This document shows, one piece after another, positions 60,471 to 64,000 of a stretch of 64,000 bases of DNA (its first letter is position 1; every line of letters begins with the position of its first letter). Source of the stretch: Seriola aureovittata (Eukaryota; Chordata; Actinopteri; Carangiformes; Carangidae). The DNA is taken from contig NC_079386.1 in the NCBI RefSeq assembly GCF_021018895.1, positions 13,149,552-13,213,551 on the forward strand, in the 5' to 3' direction. The translations under genes were made by a program, and so were the position numbers. The notes under the pieces are model-generated. The model was not told the DNA's origin, did not search any database, and was given only the letters and a program-made list of their open reading frames with translations.

Positions 60471-62708
60471 TGCACTTTATTACGGGGCAAATGAAAGAGG
60501 TGACAGCTGGCCTTAAGTGGCAGCAGAGTGAGTGATCACAACACACACACAGAGGAGATAGGAGTATTGATTGGTGTAGTCGCGGCATGTGTACGGGGGG
60601 ATATGTGCCTTTAGTCAGTCTCGTTCTATTACTCAGTCAGTGTCCACTTATTAGAGTTTATTCAATTCACATTTTGTTGAATTGTTAAAAAATGTAAAGA
60701 ATGGGCAGCTCAGGACATCCTCCCTGTCTCCCACTCTTTCTGTCTTTGGATCTCTCTTTCCGTCCTGTGATTTAAACTAGTGCTTCTCCTTCGAGTTGAT
60801 GAATTGCTGAGCTGCGACATTTATCATCCGCACTGAGACCTCTCAGTTATTAAACGTTGATTAAAAATGATGTTTTAAGTTCCGAAAGATGGAGCCCCAC
60901 ACATTTAGCAAACCCTCTCTCGAAACACACAGACGGCTACAACCATGTGCCACTTCTCCACCAAGACACACACACACACACACACACACATGTTCTTATA
61001 AACATCTCACACACAGTCCTCCAAACGTTTTTTATACACATGCGGCAAACATCTCTTACATACCCTTACACTCACCTCACACACACACCTTTAATGGGCA
61101 TTTATCTGTTATTACAATGGCTCTTATGTCCAATACTAGCATAGATAATTAATTTTTATACATTACAGTTTACATTTCTGACTTGTTTCACTCATTCTGA
61201 TAGTTCACCTACACCCGGTATTCACTGTGGACACTGTTCTCTGAGATGTCACAGTTGCAGTCTACACTTGTGCTTGTCTGACACATGTACAAATGCCGTA
61301 CGTCTACAGTTTCACTGTACACACACAATACAAAACAACCTGCACACTTTGTACAGTTGAGAAGATTCAGTCAAAACAAGGAACGTCTCCGTATTAGCTC
61401 TGCTGTATAGCTAATGTTAGCCACTCGGTGTAACGGAAGCTGGCGTGCAAACAGTAACATGAGACTAATAGAGCCTGGGCCTTTAAGTTCAACACATCCT
61501 CTGCAAGGCGCTAAACGTTGCTCTCTGTACATGATCACACGCTCCTTCCTGCTATGTGCCATAACACAACACACACGCTACAACAAATGACAGCCATGTC
61601 AGAGGTGCCTCTCCACCAGGACTTCATGTTGGTGCCCAGGTGTTCATCCCCCCTGGGCCCATTCAGTTCGCATGGATATAATCATTAGCATTGTCCAAGA
61701 GCAGTGGTGCCTGACCCCCTCTAAACCATCACAGCCCTGCAGCAATAATGGGAATGCTAAATTGCAATTGTGTATGCAGTGGATTACCAGGCCAGGGGAC
61801 ACAATGTCAGAGAGATAGAGACAATGAGGGGCAATTGACTGGCTTAACTAACACCTGCTTTTTATATTGGCCATGTGGTTTGGGTTAAAAGGGGATAAAT
61901 GTGTCCAAGAAGTTCCAGGGCAAGGGGAATGTGTGAAAATGTGTCATGTGTTTGTAGTTGGCCCTCGCCCAAACACAAAACTGAACTCCTGAGTAAGAAG
62001 ACTAATTTGGGATAATGCTGGGATCTTTCCAATTAGAAGCTTCAGTGGTGGAAATGAACCTTTGCAGACACAGAGAGCACTGCAGAAAAGTGTATCAGCA
62101 GTTTCCTCCGTGCGATCAATTGCCCTGTGATGCACACACACACACACACCCCCCCCTGCATGTGACCAAGTGGAGTTCAGAGAGGAAGCAAGTGGGGGAA
62201 GGAGCGGAGAAAGAGACAGGGAGGAGGGGTGGGAAAGAAGGGTGGAGGACAAGGAAAGCAGAGAGACGAACTGCATATTTGATGAGTTGCCTCTGCATTG
62301 CCTGAAGACTCCTCAGACCCAGCCACTTTTTACAGCTTCAAGTGTCTGTCCTATCTGCTGTAGCAAACTTACAGACCTTATCTCTATAGTGTTTTTACAC
62401 GGTACCTTTCTCAACAGTTTCCTAGATTACTTTTTAAAATCAACACTGTTGATGGAGCATTGCCAAATGACAAACCAGACAATGTGCATTTATGTCATTA
62501 TTCACACTACAGTGAGAACAGTGAGGTTTCTCCCACGTCTTACCTGTGGGTTTCATGTAATAAGCCTCAATGTCAGCCATGTCCGTGTGCAGAGCACAGT
62601 CCAGATAACTCTGGATAACTTTCCTGCTGTAGTAGTAGCGCGCACCCATGAGAATGAGGGGTGCACAGCAGGTCAGCGTGACGGATTTGGTCACGAAAAA
62701 GCACAATA
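51280..62708 (-). CDS. NAT8L: N-acetylaspartate synthetase (NAT8-like), last two coding exons, 5'-partial
   Basis: NAT8L transfers acetyl from acetyl-CoA to L-aspartate, making N-acetylaspartate, chiefly in neurons; it is a membrane-bound GNAT enzyme of ER/mitochondria. Two exons join in frame: 62,708-62,544 (membrane segment and linker) and 51,647-51,280 (GNAT domain to stop). Together they give 54 residues, a split Gly and 121 residues. Key features are RYYYSRKVI, ALHTDMADIE-YYMKP, the acetyl-CoA loop RYRGKGIAKALGRR, HKLYESLGF and the C-terminal RYRLQLREE, all near identical to vertebrate NAT8L as remembered. The first exon (the CIREF...ERIPNTAFRG region) was not found and must lie beyond 64,000. 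NAT8L converges on POLN, as in human. Confidence 0.96.
51733..52120. mobile_element. fish interspersed repeat, copy 3, near full length with imperfect inverted ends
   Basis: The left end reads GGAGTAATTCAACATTTTGG; the right end, when reversed, reads GAATAGATCAATCTTTTTGA, an imperfect terminal inverted repeat. Inside: TTAGCTTAGCATAAAGACTG, GCTAGCTGTTTTCCCC, TTGTGCTAAGCTAAGCTAAC, GAGAGTGATATTGATCC. The order matches copies 1 and 2. It sits only 86 bp from the NAT8L terminal exon acceptor. Confidence 0.7.
55140..55345. repeat. dispersed fish repeat (CTAATTAGCA / GATGTTAGCA motifs)
   Basis: Phrases such as GTGCTAATTAGCAAATG, CATGGTAAACATTATAAC, TGCTAGCTTGCTGATGTTAGC and CCCCACAGAGCT occur in the order expected of a common teleost repeat I remember but cannot name. 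No second copy is in the window to prove it. Confidence 0.4.
58855..58928 (+). repeat. (CA)37 microsatellite
   Basis: Uninterrupted CA run in the NAT8L intron. Confidence 0.95.
60425..60466 (+). repeat. (CA)21 microsatellite
   Basis: Uninterrupted CA run in the NAT8L intron. Confidence 0.95.
62544..62708 (-). CDS. NAT8L: NAT8L exon 2: membrane segment and linker
   Basis: 165 nt, entering with 2 nt of a split codon and leaving with 1 nt (phase fits the terminal exon). The acceptor is TTTCTTCCATTTCTCCATAG; the donor after CCCACAG is GTAAGA. It encodes LCFFVTKSVTLTCCAPLILM then GARYYYSRKVI and LDCALHTDMADIEAYYMKPT. The first 23 or so residues are hydrophobic, which is the membrane anchor that splits the GNAT fold in NAT8-family enzymes. 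Confidence 0.94.
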
Positions 62709-63600
62709 CTATGGAGAAATGGAAGAAAAATAAACGAAACCTGTCAGAAAAGAGAATCACATGTTTGATTTTGGCGGAATTTGACCCCACACAGACACAG
62801 AAGAAAAAGAGCAGGTTCAATATGACATATTTAAGCATCAAAACAGTTGCATCAAAGTCTGTGATAATGGTAGAATGTGAACACTTTGGTAAAGAGAGAT
62901 CAGGATTAGTTTCACACATGGCTGCAAAGTCACATTCATCAAACTGTGAAGTAAGGCACATTAGTAAAGCTGCAGGACCACACACTCTGACAGGATAATA
63001 CTTCAGGTTTTCACATGCTAGTGTTGATTTCATCAAACCAGTTCACTCCATGTTGGAGTAATTAGTCGGATGTGACGCTGGGGGGCGCAAAGGGGAACAC
63101 AAACAAGCAGGCTGGATGCTGCATAGCATGTTGCTGCGTGGCATGCAATAACCTAGTGGTTAGTTTACTCCACAGCACCCCAGCGTGGTGTGAAACATCA
63201 GCGCTGGAATGTGGAGGGTAATGGCTCCTCACACAATTGAATTATCCACAAAGAAACAGCAATCAAATAGTTTGTTTAGTGGATATTACAGGCCGGACTC
63301 TCATGTCAGGTGCGTAACTCTAACGCCAAATTGACTCAGGGAGCCACTTTTTCGTGGCAAAACTACGTAGATTTTGAGAATATATGAGCTTGATTGATGT
63401 CGACGTGCGTAACGGCGGCGGTCACGATACATGAGGCTTAAATTTTGCGGCTGCAACATCAACAAAAGCCAAACGAGTTCAGTGCGTGATTGGCGCATTG
63501 GCTGCTGTGCAGAGGCGGAGGAGGGGAAGCGCCCGCACTGTGCGTGTGCGCGCCGCGGGGGATTTTAATGTCTGAGTTGGGATGGCGCGGGGGAGTGTTT

Positions 63601-63632
<32 letters not shown>

Positions 63633-64000
63633 TTCTTTTTCCTTTTCGGTGCGTGCGCGCACCCTTTGGACCAATCCTCAAATTCATTCACTCACTCATT
63701 CACGGCACCGGCATGTCATCACATCATCAGCAGGCTCGCCGGTTATACACATGCACCATGCGCATGGCCATGCCTTTTGTTGCATGATGAGCAACATGCC
63801 GGTGTGTGCCGGCGGAAAGAGAGCCACCACGGAACAGTGTGCTGTTGCAACAGATTTCAACTTAACTGTGCATCGCCTACAGGGCCAGATAGTGCAGAGA
63901 AACGTTAGATTGTGTGGGATTTAAGACAAGTTCCTCAAATAGCCTAAATCACATTAGGATGAAAACATCAAAAAAGCACAACAAAGACAAATAAGATAAA
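62709..64000 (-). other. NAT8L: NAT8L intron 1 / upstream region with CpG-rich cluster
   Basis: The segment 63,395-63,840 is dense in CpG (GCGCGCCGCGGGG, CGGCGGCGG, GTGCGTGCGCGC), unlike the rest of the window. It is interrupted by T-runs at 63,598-63,637. I looked for the first NAT8L exon (IREF, ERIPNTAFRG) on the minus strand here and did not find it. The cluster may be part of the NAT8L promoter CpG island or an alternative promoter. Confidence 0.45.

Larger units (their letters stand above)
51648..62543 (-). other. NAT8L: NAT8L intron between exon 2 and terminal exon (10.9 kb)
   Basis: Contains a full-length interspersed repeat at 51,733-52,120, an A16 run near 52,834, a G17 run at 55,941-55,957, another dispersed fish repeat at about 55,140-55,345, and CA tracts at 58,855-58,928, 60,425-60,466 and 60,966-60,990. 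Two unique AT-rich, motif-dense stretches lie at 57,680-57,990 and 61,640-61,880. No coding exon recognised on either strand. Confidence 0.75.

Noticed and set aside
62170..62733. 187-codon plus-strand open frame
   Set aside because: Antisense to NAT8L exon 2; the minus-strand frame is the conserved one.
62709..64000. Search for NAT8L coding exon 1
   Set aside because: No minus-strand frame here resembles the conserved N-terminal domain, so the exon must lie beyond the window.

Overview
The window is vertebrate nuclear DNA, very probably from a percomorph (acanthomorph) teleost fish. Four things point that way: short split exons with GT-AG introns, two recognisable vertebrate genes, a very heavy load of (CA)n/(TG)n microsatellites, and several interspersed repeats of a kind I know from spiny-rayed fish genomes. 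There is no bacterial-style gene organisation. Almost all long open frames are low-complexity (CA/TG/CT) or chance frames.

Positions 1-41,650 (+ strand) hold the 3' part of POLN (DNA polymerase nu, a family A translesion/repair polymerase). I could place 15 coding exons between 3,127 and 41,073. Their phases join without a break into a 411-residue C-terminal segment plus stop. It carries the family A polymerase motifs: TGR-S-PN, motif A with the catalytic Asp, the finger O-helix R-K-Y-YG, and motif C HDE. The 5' half of the gene lies before the window; 1-3,126 appears to be intron. A good AATAAA signal at 41,628 ends the main transcript.

Positions 41,650-51,280 are a convergent (tail-to-tail) region. 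It holds the long presumed 3' UTR of the next gene, a possible extra exon at 43,200-43,289 and a plus-strand poly(A)-like signal at 45,296.

Positions 51,280-62,708 (- strand) hold the last two coding exons of NAT8L (N-acetylaspartate synthetase). Exon 2 carries the membrane segment and the terminal exon carries the acetyl-CoA-binding GNAT domain, with a 10.9 kb intron between them. The first coding exon is not in the window. The last kilobase is CpG-rich. From memory, POLN and NAT8L are also convergent neighbours on human 4p16.3, so this looks like old conserved synteny. The two genes have unrelated functions (DNA repair; neuronal N-acetylaspartate production).

The most interesting observation is about RNA processing. 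The exon carrying the catalytic aspartate of POLN is bracketed by a (TG)43 tract ending 10 nt before it and a (CA)20 tract starting 24 nt after it. These are complementary, so they could fold into a stem that loops the exon out. A second long TG tract sits between the branch-point/pyrimidine signal and the acceptor AG of the last POLN exon. I found no sign of a wholly new biological system.
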